Of a stretch of 35,009 nt of DNA, positions 1 to 9,005 are shown one piece after another. Each line of letters opens with the position of its first letter. Position 1 is the first letter of the stretch. The stretch is from the NCBI GenBank assembly GCA_030643485.1, contig DAOWLG010000041.1:1-35009 (forward strand), given 5' to 3'. The DNA comes from Candidatus Nealsoniibacteriota bacterium. Its GTDB lineage: Bacteria > Patescibacteriota > Minisyncoccia > Minisyncoccales > JAGMDC01. Both the position numbers and the translations under genes were made by a program. Under the pieces are notes generated by a model that saw only the letters and a program-made list of their open reading frames with translations, made no database searches and had not been told where the DNA came from.

Positions 1-22
1 GAAAAAATTTATTCCTTTTTTC

Positions 23-78
23 ACCCCGTTAAATAAAATCTTTGATTTTAATTTGCGAAGCAAATTATTTAACGGGGT
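23..78. repeat. Palindromic element with outer stem ACCCCGTTAAATAA/TTATTTAACGGGGT and two inner hairpins (AATC-TTT-GATT, AATTTGC-GAA-GCAAATT)
   Basis: 14-bp perfect outer inverted repeat (23-36 / 65-78) enclosing two small hairpins; read directly. Confidence 0.85.
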
Positions 79-139
79 AAATTAAAAAAATTTAATCGCT
101 CGCTCCAATAAAATGTAAAATTTTTTCTGGGTTTGGCTC

Positions 140-226
140 GGCTGGCGGTTAGCCAGCCGTCTTTTCGGAAACGGGCCGGAGTGTTTTCCTCCTATTGCGG
201 GCGGCGGAGCCGCCCGCAATAGGAGG
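140..226. repeat. Two GC-rich hairpins: GGCTGGC-GGTTA-GCCAGCC (140-158) and an 18-bp stem CCTCCTATTGCGGGCGGC-GGA-GCCGCCCGCAATAGGAGG (188-226)
   Basis: Perfect inverted repeats in an otherwise AT-rich intergenic region. Confidence 0.85.
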
Positions 227-306
227 CTCAACTCAAATTCTTTTTCTTGCTTTGGTGGATTAAATTCGGTAAAATAATAATGAAAGTTCGCGAGGGTTTA
301 ATTCCC

Positions 307-365
307 GCAGCCAAAAACAAAAATTATCCGAGAACGGTTCTCGGACAATTTTTGTTTTTGGCTGC
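307..365 (-). terminator. 59-nt near-perfect palindrome overlapping the tRNA-Gln 3' end (terminator-like or mobile palindrome)
   Basis: All positions pair symmetrically around 336 except A326/C346, which is a U-G wobble in the minus-strand RNA. Confidence 0.75.
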
Positions 366-432
366 CGGGCCTGGACTCGAACCAGGATTTAATGCTCCAG
401 GGGCATTTGGCCTACCATTAGCCGACCCGGCA
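359..432 (-). tRNA. tRNA-Gln (CTG anticodon), CCA encoded
   Basis: Acceptor TGCCGGG/CCCGGCA (U1-A72, typical of tRNA-Gln), anticodon stem AATGC-CCCTGGA-GCATT, T-arm CCTGG-TTCGAGT-CCAGG, discriminator G then CCA. Confidence 0.85.
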
Positions 433-464
433 ATTTTTAAAAATTTGTATCTAAACTCCTGAAA

Positions 465-575
465 TAATCCTCAAACAAGTTGAGAGACCCTTCGGCTAAC
501 GCCTCAGGGTGACAACCTTTGGTTGCCAATTCACCAGAGATTCTTCGCCTAACGGCTCAGAATGACAACTTCTAA
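465..575. repeat. Dispersed repeats of the type AGAGACCCTTCGGCTAACGCCTCAGGGTGACAA / AGAGATTCTTCGCCTAACGGCTCAGAATGACAA
   Basis: Two tandem related copies here; same family again at 30241-30350. Confidence 0.75.
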
Positions 576-588
576 GTCGCCTTTATTA

Positions 589-1509
589 TCAAACTTTCAA
601 ATATTTTCTTATTGCAAGCGCACTGGAAATTGCTCCCAAACCAACGCCGACAATAAGTTGAATAAGGAAAATAATAAAGAAATTGTTCACAAACTGTTCA
701 AAGATATTAAAATCAGCAAACAACATTTCTAATGTTGGAGATAAAAAGAAACTGGCTAAACCGAAAATCAGAGCAGCGATTAAAGCGGCAAATATCCCGG
801 CAATTATTCCCTGAACTATAAATGGACCCCTGATAAACCAATTTGTGGCTCCAACGAGCCGCATTATACTAATCTCTTCTTTGGAATTTACAATCGCCAA
901 GCGGATATGATTAAAAACCACTAAAATTGCTATGGCTGACAAAATAATTATTAAGGCAATTCCGAATTTGTTAATATAGGAAGTAAGGGAAAATATTTTC
1001 TCAATAACGCGCTTGCTTTTAGAATAACTTGTATGGTCAATAAGTTCGCCAAGGGAACTACTTTCCAAAAAACTTTGAATGGCAGTATATTGAGATGCTT
1101 CAAACGCTTTAATATCCAGAGAAGCAAAAAGAGGGTTGCCGCCATATTCTTCTAATCCCTCTATTATTTCCTGGTCCTGCTTGTGCCTTTGGGTGAATTC
1201 ATCTAACGCTTCCTCTTGAGAAGTATATTCAACGCTTTTTACTTCTGGAAGCGCTTTTAATTTTTTTTGAATTTCCAAAATCTTTTCTGGTAAAGAATCA
1301 GGTACAAAATAAACGCTCACATCCGCTTTTTCCTGAACACTGGAAATTAAAAATTGTGTAAGTTGATGAAAAAGGAAAAATGAGGGAACCAAAATCAAAG
1401 TAAAGACCAAAATAAAAATTGTGGCGATAGAAAACCCGTTATTCTTAAAAAAACTTTTCCAACTTGAATGAATTATGCGTTTAATGGAAGAAAACATATT
1501 TTGTATCAA
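589..1509 (-). CDS. ftsX: Cell division protein FtsX (ABC permease-like)
   Basis: N-terminal TM, extracellular loop, three C-terminal TMs; directly downstream of ftsE. Confidence 0.9.
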   Translation of the reverse strand: MIQNMFSSIKRIIHSSWKSFFKNNGFSIATIFILVFTLILVPSFFLFHQLTQFLISSVQEKADVSVYFVPDSLPEKILEIQKKLKALPEVKSVEYTSQEEALDEFTQRHKQDQEIIEGLEEYGGNPLFASLDIKAFEASQYTAIQSFLESSSLGELIDHTSYSKSKRVIEKIFSLTSYINKFGIALIIILSAIAILVVFNHIRLAIVNSKEEISIMRLVGATNWFIRGPFIVQGIIAGIFAALIAALIFGLASFFLSPTLEMLFADFNIFEQFVNNFFIIFLIQLIVGVGLGAISSALAIRKYLKV

Positions 1510-1518
1510 GTTTCAAAA

Positions 1519-2199
1519 TTACAGTATGAATCTGCCTTTTAGTTCATCCCTTACTAATTTCCCATCCTCAAGAGTAATTACTCTTCTGTTAAGGTTATTG
1601 ATTATCTCTTTGTCATGAGTAGCCAAAATAACAGTGGTTCCAAATTCATTAATTTTTTCCAAAAGATGAATTATATCCCGAGTGTGATAAGGGTCAAGGT
1701 TGCCGGTTGGCTCGTCTGCTATTATCACCTGCGGCCGATGAATCAAAGCCCGGGCAATGGCTGTTCTCTGTTTTTCGCCTCCGGAAAGCTGAATCGGAAA
1801 ATTGCCTGCCTTGTCGGTTAAACCGACTATTTCCAAAACATGGGAAACATCTTGTTTAATTTCTTCGTCGCTTACCCCAATTACTTCCATTACATAAGCA
1901 ATATTTTCATACACGGTTTTTGTGGAAAGCAATTTATAATCCTGAAAAACTGCTCCAATTTTTCGCCTAAACCAAGGAAGATGCCCTGTTTTGATTTCGT
2001 GAATATCCTCTTCTTTGAAAAAAACTTTGCCAGAACTTGGCTTTTCTTCCGCTAAAAACAATTTCAATAAAGTTGTCTTACCAGCGCCTGACCTGCCCAC
2101 AACAGAAACAAACTCTTTTTCTTTTACTTCAAAAGAGACATTATCTAAAGCAGTTATATTTGGAGGATAATTTTTGGTAATACCTTGAAATAAAATCAT
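1519..2199 (-). CDS. ftsE: Cell division ATP-binding protein FtsE
   Basis: Walker A GRSGAGKTTLLKL, signature LSGGEKQRTAIARAL, Walker B VIIADEPTGNLD. Confidence 0.93.
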   Translation of the reverse strand: MILFQGITKNYPPNITALDNVSFEVKEKEFVSVVGRSGAGKTTLLKLFLAEEKPSSGKVFFKEEDIHEIKTGHLPWFRRKIGAVFQDYKLLSTKTVYENIAYVMEVIGVSDEEIKQDVSHVLEIVGLTDKAGNFPIQLSGGEKQRTAIARALIHRPQVIIADEPTGNLDPYHTRDIIHLLEKINEFGTTVILATHDKEIINNLNRRVITLEDGKLVRDELKGRFIL

Positions 2200-2220
2200 A
2201 ATTTTTAATATTGTAATAAT

Positions 2221-2308
2221 GTCATTGCGAGCGATAGCACTTCGCTATCGCTCAGCACAGGCTCCGCAATCTCTGAGATTGCTTCGTCGCTTCGCTCCTC
2301 GCAATGAC
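2221..2308. repeat. GTCATTGCGAG...CTCGCAATGAC palindromic repeat with inner hairpins (GCGATAGC/GCTATCGC; GCAATCT/AGATTGC)
   Basis: 11-bp terminal inverted repeats plus inner hairpins; minus-strand translation contains VIARSEATKQS. Confidence 0.85.
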
Positions 2309-3416
2309 AACATTAGCTATTTTTACTTCGGCGTCTATGAATTCGTGTAACTCTCCGTCCAGCACGCTTTCCACATTAGAGGTTTCAACGCCTGTGCGCA
2401 AGTCCTTTACCATCTTATATGGATGCAGGACATAAGACCTGATTTGATTTCCCCATTCAACAGAAACCCTTTCGCCTTTAATTTCTTTAACTTGTTTTTG
2501 TTTTTGTTTTTGTTTTAATTGAAAAAGTTTGGAATAAAGTAATTTCATTGCTTTTTCCTTGTTCAACCCCTGTAGCCGTTCGTTCTGACAGCTCACTGTT
2601 ATTCCAGTAAGAAGATGAGTTATCCGCACCGCTGATTCTCTCTTATTCACATATTGGCCGCCGGGGCCGGAAGCCCGAAAAACATCAACTCTTAAATCCT
2701 CTGGATTGATTTTTATTTCGCTTTCAGCACCGGAAATTTCCGGAAGAATCTCCACTAAAGCAAAAGAGGTGTGCCGCAGTTTTTGAGGCGAAAAAGGGGA
2801 AATGCGAACCAAACGATGAACCCCTGTTTCTTTTTTCAAAAAACCATAAGCAAATTTTCCTTTGATTTCCATTGTGACTGTTTTTATCCCAATCCTGCCT
2901 TCAGGACCTCCTGCTTCCCCAAATGACTGGTGTAAAATTTTCGCCTTGAATCCCCTCTTTTCGCAATATCTTTGATACATCCTCAAAAGCATTGTTGCCC
3001 AATCCTGCGCGTCCTGTCCCCCAGCTCCCGCGTATATGGAAAGTATAACATCACCTTTGTCGTATTTTCCGGAAAGAAAAACATTGGTTTCCTGCTTGAT
3101 AATTCTTAAAACCAAATCCGAAATTTTTTCCTGAATTTCCTGCTCCAAGTCCTTATCTTCTAATTTAACAATTTCTTTTATTTCTTCCAAGTCCTTTTTT
3201 ATTTGTATAATTTGTTCTGTTTCTTCTTTTAGCCCAGCCAATTCCTGAGAAATCTTCATGGCTCTTTCCTTATCTTGCCAAAAATTTGGCTTTTGAATTT
3301 CTTTTTCTAACTCTTTTATTCTACTTTGTTTTTTGTCTAAATCAAAGGCAGTCCATCAAATGATGGAGTTGTAATTGTAAATCTTCAATTTTCTCTTCAA
3401 TTTCTCTATAAGGCAT
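2252..3416 (-). CDS. prfB: Peptide chain release factor 2, with programmed +1 frameshift at CTT TGA (3342-3347)
   Basis: GGQ motif (RASGPGGQYVNKRESAVRITH). Upstream zero frame MPYREIEEKIEDLQLQLHHLMDCL-UGA joins by +1 shift to DLDKKQSRIKELEKEIQKPNFWQDKERAMKISQEL. Confidence 0.93.
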
Positions 3417-3457
3417 ACTAATTCAGTATATCCTATTAAAAAATAAAATCAACAATC

Positions 3458-3507
3458 AAAACTGTCGGAAGTTGGACTTCCGACAGTTTTTACTTCCGAC
3501 AGTTTTT
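3458..3507. terminator. Intrinsic terminator-like hairpin AAAACTGTCGGAAGT-TGG-ACTTCCGACAGTTTT plus an extra half-copy
   Basis: 12-15 bp stem flanked by A/T runs between the abi-like gene and prfB. Confidence 0.7.
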
Positions 3508-3685
3508 ACAAAAACCAAACTTTTTTCAAGAAAAATCCTGACGTTAATTTATAAAAAAATTTGCTGGGGCGGGAAAGGAGTGTGGAAAAAATGAACTCCC
3601 GCCTCACTCTCACTTTTCGCAGCTACCGAATTTCGTACCAGCGAAGCTGACGCGCTGCCCAAACTTTTAAAAAAAATTCCACTTT

Positions 3686-4933
3686 CTATTTATTAATCTT
3701 CAAAAAATCTTTATGCACCTTACTTAAATAATCAGGTTTTCTTTGCAATACATCGTTCATAAAATATTTTAAGCCGCCATACGGCGGTAATGTTTGGCTA
3801 TTATTTTTACATTTATTGTAAATTTTTTCAAAGTCTCTTTTTGAAAATTTATCAAAAAATATTCGCGTTGTCGCAAAAAATATGTCGTTTTCTTTGAACG
3901 ATTCTATTTCATAGTCATAAATAAACTTATTTTTTAAAAGAGAGAACACATATTCATCACATTTTTCAAGAATGGCGGTTATTGCCGGATCAGATCGTAA
4001 TTCGTCTCCCGATAAAGCCCTTTTATTATCTGAATCCAATATAGCGATTAAACCATCAAATAAATTTTCTTTACCTTGATATTCTCGTTGTAATCGCCCA
4101 TAAAGAAAATCGGCCATAATTTTTGTGGAATTGATACAGAACTCGACCTCATATAACTCAGGTTTAGCCGATGCCACATGTCTATCACCAATAGAATTAC
4201 TTAAATTATCAATTGCATGAACAATTTTTGAAAAACCATAGCATATCGATTTGAAACTCTTATCTGGGGATTGCTCTTGCGAAAGCTTGAGTAAATTTTT
4301 GATCAATTTATATTTATCTGGCAAGCCACCACTTTGAGACATTTCTTCTCCAATGACTCTCTTATAAATGTCAGAGAAAACACCCTCAATAAATGCCCTT
4401 GCACTACTTACTGCCCCATCATAATCATTGCGAACTATTTTATCTGCACATTTTTTCAATTGATCGCCCGCATATTTTTCGCTCACCTCGTCTTCATTTC
4501 TAAACTCAAAATCACTTTTAAACTCAACTGCCACATAAATTGGCTTATTAGATATTCTTGTTTTCTCAACCAACTTCCATCTGTCAGTGGCAAGATGGCC
4601 ATTAAAAACATTTAACAACTCTGAAACTTCTTTTGCGTCATTTCTAACAACGGGATGTATTATTTCGGCTATAAACCGCAAAAAAGTATAGTCATCGCTC
4701 ATTAAATTAAGACGAGTATCAGAAATAATCCACCAGTCATCCCAATCGTTATTATTTATTCTGTGTTGCCAAATATCGCCTCGCATATTTTGGAATCGAT
4801 TATCAGTTGTAGGTAAAATTTCAATGTCAAAAAGGCGATTAAGAAACTCTACCTCGTCAAGCCGTCCCGACCAATTCATATTGCGAATTTTCAATTCATC
4901 AAAAATATTTCTTTTGGTGATTTCTGAAATCAT
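3686..4933 (-). CDS. Abortive-infection-like protein (AbiJ N-terminal-like plus Abi_C-like domain)
   Basis: N-terminus SGRLDEVEFLNRL...DIWQHRINNNDWDDWW and core ARAFIEGVFSDIY...LPDKYKLIKNLLKLS...KIVHAIDNLSNSIGDRHV resemble Abi family; last gene of the type III R-M operon. Confidence 0.7.
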   Translation of the reverse strand: MISEITKRNIFDELKIRNMNWSGRLDEVEFLNRLFDIEILPTTDNRFQNMRGDIWQHRINNNDWDDWWIISDTRLNLMSDDYTFLRFIAEIIHPVVRNDAKEVSELLNVFNGHLATDRWKLVEKTRISNKPIYVAVEFKSDFEFRNEDEVSEKYAGDQLKKCADKIVRNDYDGAVSSARAFIEGVFSDIYKRVIGEEMSQSGGLPDKYKLIKNLLKLSQEQSPDKSFKSICYGFSKIVHAIDNLSNSIGDRHVASAKPELYEVEFCINSTKIMADFLYGRLQREYQGKENLFDGLIAILDSDNKRALSGDELRSDPAITAILEKCDEYVFSLLKNKFIYDYEIESFKENDIFFATTRIFFDKFSKRDFEKIYNKCKNNSQTLPPYGGLKYFMNDVLQRKPDYLSKVHKDFLKINK

Positions 4934-4938
4934 ATCAA

Positions 4939-5706
4939 TTATTGACTAAACAAATCCTCAAACTTTTTCCAATTTTTATCTAACTTCCCTGGAACATATT
5001 TATAATTTTTGGAGCAGTTAAAATGCCAAACTTCACTTTCTTTGATAGTAATCCCACCGACAAACTTTTTGCCAAATTCTTTTAACTTTTTAGCCAAGGC
5101 CGACGCTCGCCCCTCGGTATCTGTGGCAGTCCGTCCGCTTTTTGTGTTAAAAATACCAATTCGTCCATCTTTAAATTTTAAAATCCAATCTGGATAAAAA
5201 AGAGAAAATTTTTGATCAGCAGTATTAAAATATTTTATTGCAAAATATTCCTGACCAATCCCTTGTTTTAACCACCATTCAATATATTTTTCCTTGCTAT
5301 CAATATAATTTATAAAACTTACCTCGTTTAGCTTCCCGTCATAATTATCTTTTCTAATATAAAAATCTTCTAACACGCAAAGTTCGGCAGGCATAATTTC
5401 ATAATCATCAGTAAAACTATAACTTTCCTGAATAGTAAAAATCGGGGTTTCCTTTTCCTCATTTTTTTTCACTCGCTCGCTTAAAATTTTTTCTAAAATT
5501 GGCCTATAATCTTTCAATGCCCGCGTGATTGCAGGACGAAAAACACTACTTGCTCCTTTTCGAATATCTTTTATGAAAATGCGGTAATAATAATCGCTAT
5601 TTTCACCTAAAACGCTTTTCATCCAAACTCTAACTGCCGATTTCAATGGACTCCAAGATCGGGCGATGTTTGTTATCTTTGCTTTGTCTTCTGTCTGTTC
5701 TTTCAA
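4939..5706 (-). CDS. Type III restriction Res subunit, C-terminal PD-(D/E)XK nuclease part (TTG start)
   Basis: YPDWILKFKDGRIGIFNTKSG motif; same reading frame as the upstream helicase ORF, separated by a single TAA. Confidence 0.75.
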   Translation of the reverse strand: MKEQTEDKAKITNIARSWSPLKSAVRVWMKSVLGENSDYYYRIFIKDIRKGASSVFRPAITRALKDYRPILEKILSERVKKNEEKETPIFTIQESYSFTDDYEIMPAELCVLEDFYIRKDNYDGKLNEVSFINYIDSKEKYIEWWLKQGIGQEYFAIKYFNTADQKFSLFYPDWILKFKDGRIGIFNTKSGRTATDTEGRASALAKKLKEFGKKFVGGITIKESEVWHFNCSKNYKYVPGKLDKNWKKFEDLFSQ

Positions 5707-5709
5707 TAA

Positions 5710-7302
5710 TTACCAACAAAGATAATTAAAAGTTTTTTCAACATCGTTTTGGGATATTTCCATAAAAATGTCATGTCCTTTTTTCTGAAATTCAAAGTTA
5801 ATTCTATCGTAATCCTCAAATTGTGCATCAACAATTATTTGATTGGTTGTTAATGGATCTAAATCAATTCCTTTCTTTGTTAATTTCTTTTTCGCTTTTC
5901 CTAAAATATCGCCTTTATTAAGTCCAAAATAATGATTCATTGACTCAATAAAACTTGCCTGAAATTTTGCTGAATTACTTAAATCCCCATAATTAACACG
6001 AGAAACATAGGCGGATTGAATCTGAATATTATTTATGTCTTCTTTCTGTTTTGAAATATGAACAAATGGTTTATTTTGTGATTTATCAATCCAGTTATCA
6101 GTGATGTCTTTCCTGTTGTAGTTAGTGTACAAATAACCAACTCTTAAATTCGGACTATTTCTATAATTATCTTTTTGGTCTGGCTCGGGCATTCTCAATA
6201 TCCGCCCAACTGTTTGAATAAATCTTTGCTCAACTCTAATGTCTCTAAACATTACCAATACATGGGCTCGCGGGCAATCCCAACCAGTACCAGCCGCTAA
6301 TTTGAAAAGTAAAATATCGTAATCATCTTCGTTATCCTCAATCCCATCAGGTTTGGGATATTTATCAAACCAACGCCCGATTTTATTTTCTTTAATCCCT
6401 CGCTTTTTTAAAAAATCGCTTGCTATTCGCTCTTTGGTTTTTTCACCCATCTGTACTCTTTCGCTGTCATCATTCGGTAATTGTATTAAAAGGAGAGGAT
6501 TTACTTTTTTGCCCAATGCCTCGAATTCTGCTTTCAACTGCTCTCTTTTTTCTAAACCAAAATCAAGTAAGGCCTCGTCTAAATCCTTGCCTTTTATCTT
6601 TTTCAAATCTTCTTCTGTCTGCGTTATAATTTTTTCTTTAATTAATCCTTCGGAAACAACTCGCTCTCTATTAACTACAATATAACTACCTAAATCAGCA
6701 GATTTTGCCACAATCTCTGGTTTTGGCGTAGCGCTAACATGAATAACGACTTTGGGGTCAATATAATCAATAATCTGCTGTGCTAAATCTGGCGTCACAT
6801 TGGTATGAGCCTCATCAATAATTAAAATAATTGATCTGCTGTCTTTTTTTGTTCCATCAATAAAATCTTCAAAATATTTTCCGCTTTCTTTTCTCATTCT
6901 TTCATCGTCTGGCCTTCGCAATTTTCTACTTTCGGCCGATCTGGCAGAAACCTTTTGCCAATTCAAAAACAAAATATCATTTTCAAGCATTTTACCTCGA
7001 TTGATGTCGTTAACAGTAAGTAAATTATTTTCGAGTGTATTTTCAAAATACTCTTCAAATTTTTTCTTACTTTGCATCGCCAAATCATCACTGAAAGTAA
7101 TCCAAATGAACGCTTTATCTATGTTCCAATTCGGCAATTTATTTAGTCCACGAATAAAATGAGCCAACATAAAAGTTTTTCCGCTCCCGGTTGGTGATTT
7201 AAAAACAAGCGGCAATTGCTGTCCCTCTTTTTTCCAAATTGCAGTGAGGGCAAAAAGCAATTTTTCTATTGTGTCTTGTTGAAATGGTAAAGGATTAAAC
7301 AT
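5710..7302 (-). CDS. Type III restriction Res subunit, helicase part
   Basis: KSPTGSGKTFMLAHF (Walker A), IILIIDEAHTN (Walker B), HVSATPKPE (motif III), QTVGRILRMPEP (motif VI). Confidence 0.88.
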   Translation of the reverse strand: MFNPLPFQQDTIEKLLFALTAIWKKEGQQLPLVFKSPTGSGKTFMLAHFIRGLNKLPNWNIDKAFIWITFSDDLAMQSKKKFEEYFENTLENNLLTVNDINRGKMLENDILFLNWQKVSARSAESRKLRRPDDERMRKESGKYFEDFIDGTKKDSRSIILIIDEAHTNVTPDLAQQIIDYIDPKVVIHVSATPKPEIVAKSADLGSYIVVNRERVVSEGLIKEKIITQTEEDLKKIKGKDLDEALLDFGLEKREQLKAEFEALGKKVNPLLLIQLPNDDSERVQMGEKTKERIASDFLKKRGIKENKIGRWFDKYPKPDGIEDNEDDYDILLFKLAAGTGWDCPRAHVLVMFRDIRVEQRFIQTVGRILRMPEPDQKDNYRNSPNLRVGYLYTNYNRKDITDNWIDKSQNKPFVHISKQKEDINNIQIQSAYVSRVNYGDLSNSAKFQASFIESMNHYFGLNKGDILGKAKKKLTKKGIDLDPLTTNQIIVDAQFEDYDRINFEFQKKGHDIFMEISQNDVEKTFNYLCW

Positions 7303-7304
7303 AA

Positions 7305-8936
7305 TTATTCTGTGCTTAGATTATAAATCTGCTTATATATTTCTAAAATTGGCAAAGGAATTGTTTTTACTTTTATTTGATCTATATCTGCAAGGTCGTC
7401 AAAAAATTCTTCATCGCCCCAACTAAAAATATAAATTGTCGTTTGCTTTTTTAATTTTTTGATCATTTCTGTAAATTCATCAAATTTATCTAATTCCTCT
7501 CGAAAATATACTGCAGTGTATTTTTCTTTATTCCCGTCTTCAAATAATTGATAAAACTTATTTTGTTTTACCAGATCTAAAGTATTTTCAGTAATGGCTA
7601 ATAATTCGCCTGCATTATGGGCAAGTTCAATTTTATCATGGTCGGTCGCGTTCAAAATATTGTGTTTGCCAATGAAAGCCGTTTTATAAAATTTTACTCC
7701 GCTTTTGTTTAACTTCACTACTTTTTTAATTCTTGGATAACAAACATCTCTCATTATTTTGTGCTTTTTTCCATTTATAACCTCATCATTGTTGGTGACT
7801 AAAATAAACTGCCTTCGCCCGTCATCTTCTTTATTCAAAATCATAACTGCCTCACCTATTGTTCCTGATCCAGCAAAAAAATCTAAAACTATCGCATTTT
7901 TATTTAATGATAATTTTAATGTTCTCTTAATGAGTGAAAGCGGCTTTTGTGTAGTAAATCCAATGTATTCTTTAGACCCTCCTTGTAAGGCCTTAATCTC
8001 ATCATCTATCCAAATATCAGATAACATTCTCCCATTAGTTTCATTAAGATATTTTTTAAATCTATATTGTCCATTTTTTGTTTTATAAATTCTATTTTTC
8101 TTCCACCACATTTCAAGGGTTTCTTTTTTATACAGCCACTGTTCGATAACTCCATGAAATTCAAAAGATTTTCTTGTCTCGCTTCTTTGTGTTCCTCCAG
8201 CTATAATTGCAACTGTTTGATAAAAACCTTTCCCGTTATTGTCATTATGGACAAAAGATTTTTTGTATTTTTCGTCTATTTCTCCAACAAATTTATTAAG
8301 AAATAATTTTTCTATATTTTTAGCATAGACCAAAATAAATTCGTACTGATTTCCTAATTGATTTGCTTGTGCTTTGGGGCTATTTGTTTTTTTCCAGACG
8401 ATAATATTTACAAAATTAAAAGGATTAAATATCTCATCACATAAAAGTTTTAATTGTGCAAATTCATTATCGTCAATACTAATAAAAATAGCTCCAGATT
8501 CTTTCAATATGTCTTTTGCTAATTCTAATCTCTTCCCCATAAAAGAAAGCCAATAGCTATGTCGGAATGGGTGATCTTTCGGCACTTCTGTGCCATCGGG
8601 ATATTTGTCTAAAATTCTTCTATCTTTGTAACGAAAACCGTCAGAGCCGGTGTTATAGGGCGGATCAATATAGATAACATCAATCTTGCCCTTGTGAGTA
8701 TAATTAAGACAAGTTAAGGCATGATAATTGTCGCCCTCAATTAAAATATGAGTCGGCTTGTCGTCTTTGTTATTTATGGCAAATTTTGGCACTTCTTTAA
8801 GAACAGGTAATTTATTTTCAACATCATCTTCAAAAGCTTCCGGAACATCCATCCAAACTAAACCATAACGCTGTTTTTTGACGGCTTTTTTTAATCTTTC
8901 TATCTCTTTTTTTAATTTCAAAATTTCTTCGGCCAT
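7305..8936 (-). CDS. Type III restriction-modification methyltransferase (Mod)
   Basis: IYIDPPYNTGSDGF and VLDFFAGSGTIGEAV motifs; 2 nt from the downstream res ORF. Confidence 0.9.
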   Translation of the reverse strand: MAEEILKLKKEIERLKKAVKKQRYGLVWMDVPEAFEDDVENKLPVLKEVPKFAINNKDDKPTHILIEGDNYHALTCLNYTHKGKIDVIYIDPPYNTGSDGFRYKDRRILDKYPDGTEVPKDHPFRHSYWLSFMGKRLELAKDILKESGAIFISIDDNEFAQLKLLCDEIFNPFNFVNIIVWKKTNSPKAQANQLGNQYEFILVYAKNIEKLFLNKFVGEIDEKYKKSFVHNDNNGKGFYQTVAIIAGGTQRSETRKSFEFHGVIEQWLYKKETLEMWWKKNRIYKTKNGQYRFKKYLNETNGRMLSDIWIDDEIKALQGGSKEYIGFTTQKPLSLIKRTLKLSLNKNAIVLDFFAGSGTIGEAVMILNKEDDGRRQFILVTNNDEVINGKKHKIMRDVCYPRIKKVVKLNKSGVKFYKTAFIGKHNILNATDHDKIELAHNAGELLAITENTLDLVKQNKFYQLFEDGNKEKYTAVYFREELDKFDEFTEMIKKLKKQTTIYIFSWGDEEFFDDLADIDQIKVKTIPLPILEIYKQIYNLSTE

Positions 8937-8969
8937 ATTTATTTCATTAAATCGTCAACTACTATGTAT

Positions 8970-8998
8970 AGTATATCAAAACTTAATAAAAGTGTAAA
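8970..8998 (-). promoter_or_regulatory. Putative mod-res-abi promoter TTTACA-N17-TATACT with overlapping palindrome TACTATGTATAGTA
   Basis: Sigma-70-like boxes upstream of mod; 14-nt inverted repeat on the -10. Confidence 0.55.
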
Positions 8999-9005
8999 TC
9001 AGAAA

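Noticed and set aside
247-462. 71-aa plus-strand ORF
   Set aside because: It runs through the antisense of tRNA-Gln and its palindrome; no protein-like sequence.
6353-6685. Plus-strand ORFs antisense to res and other minus-strand genes
   Set aside because: Compositional shadows of real coding genes with no recognisable domains.
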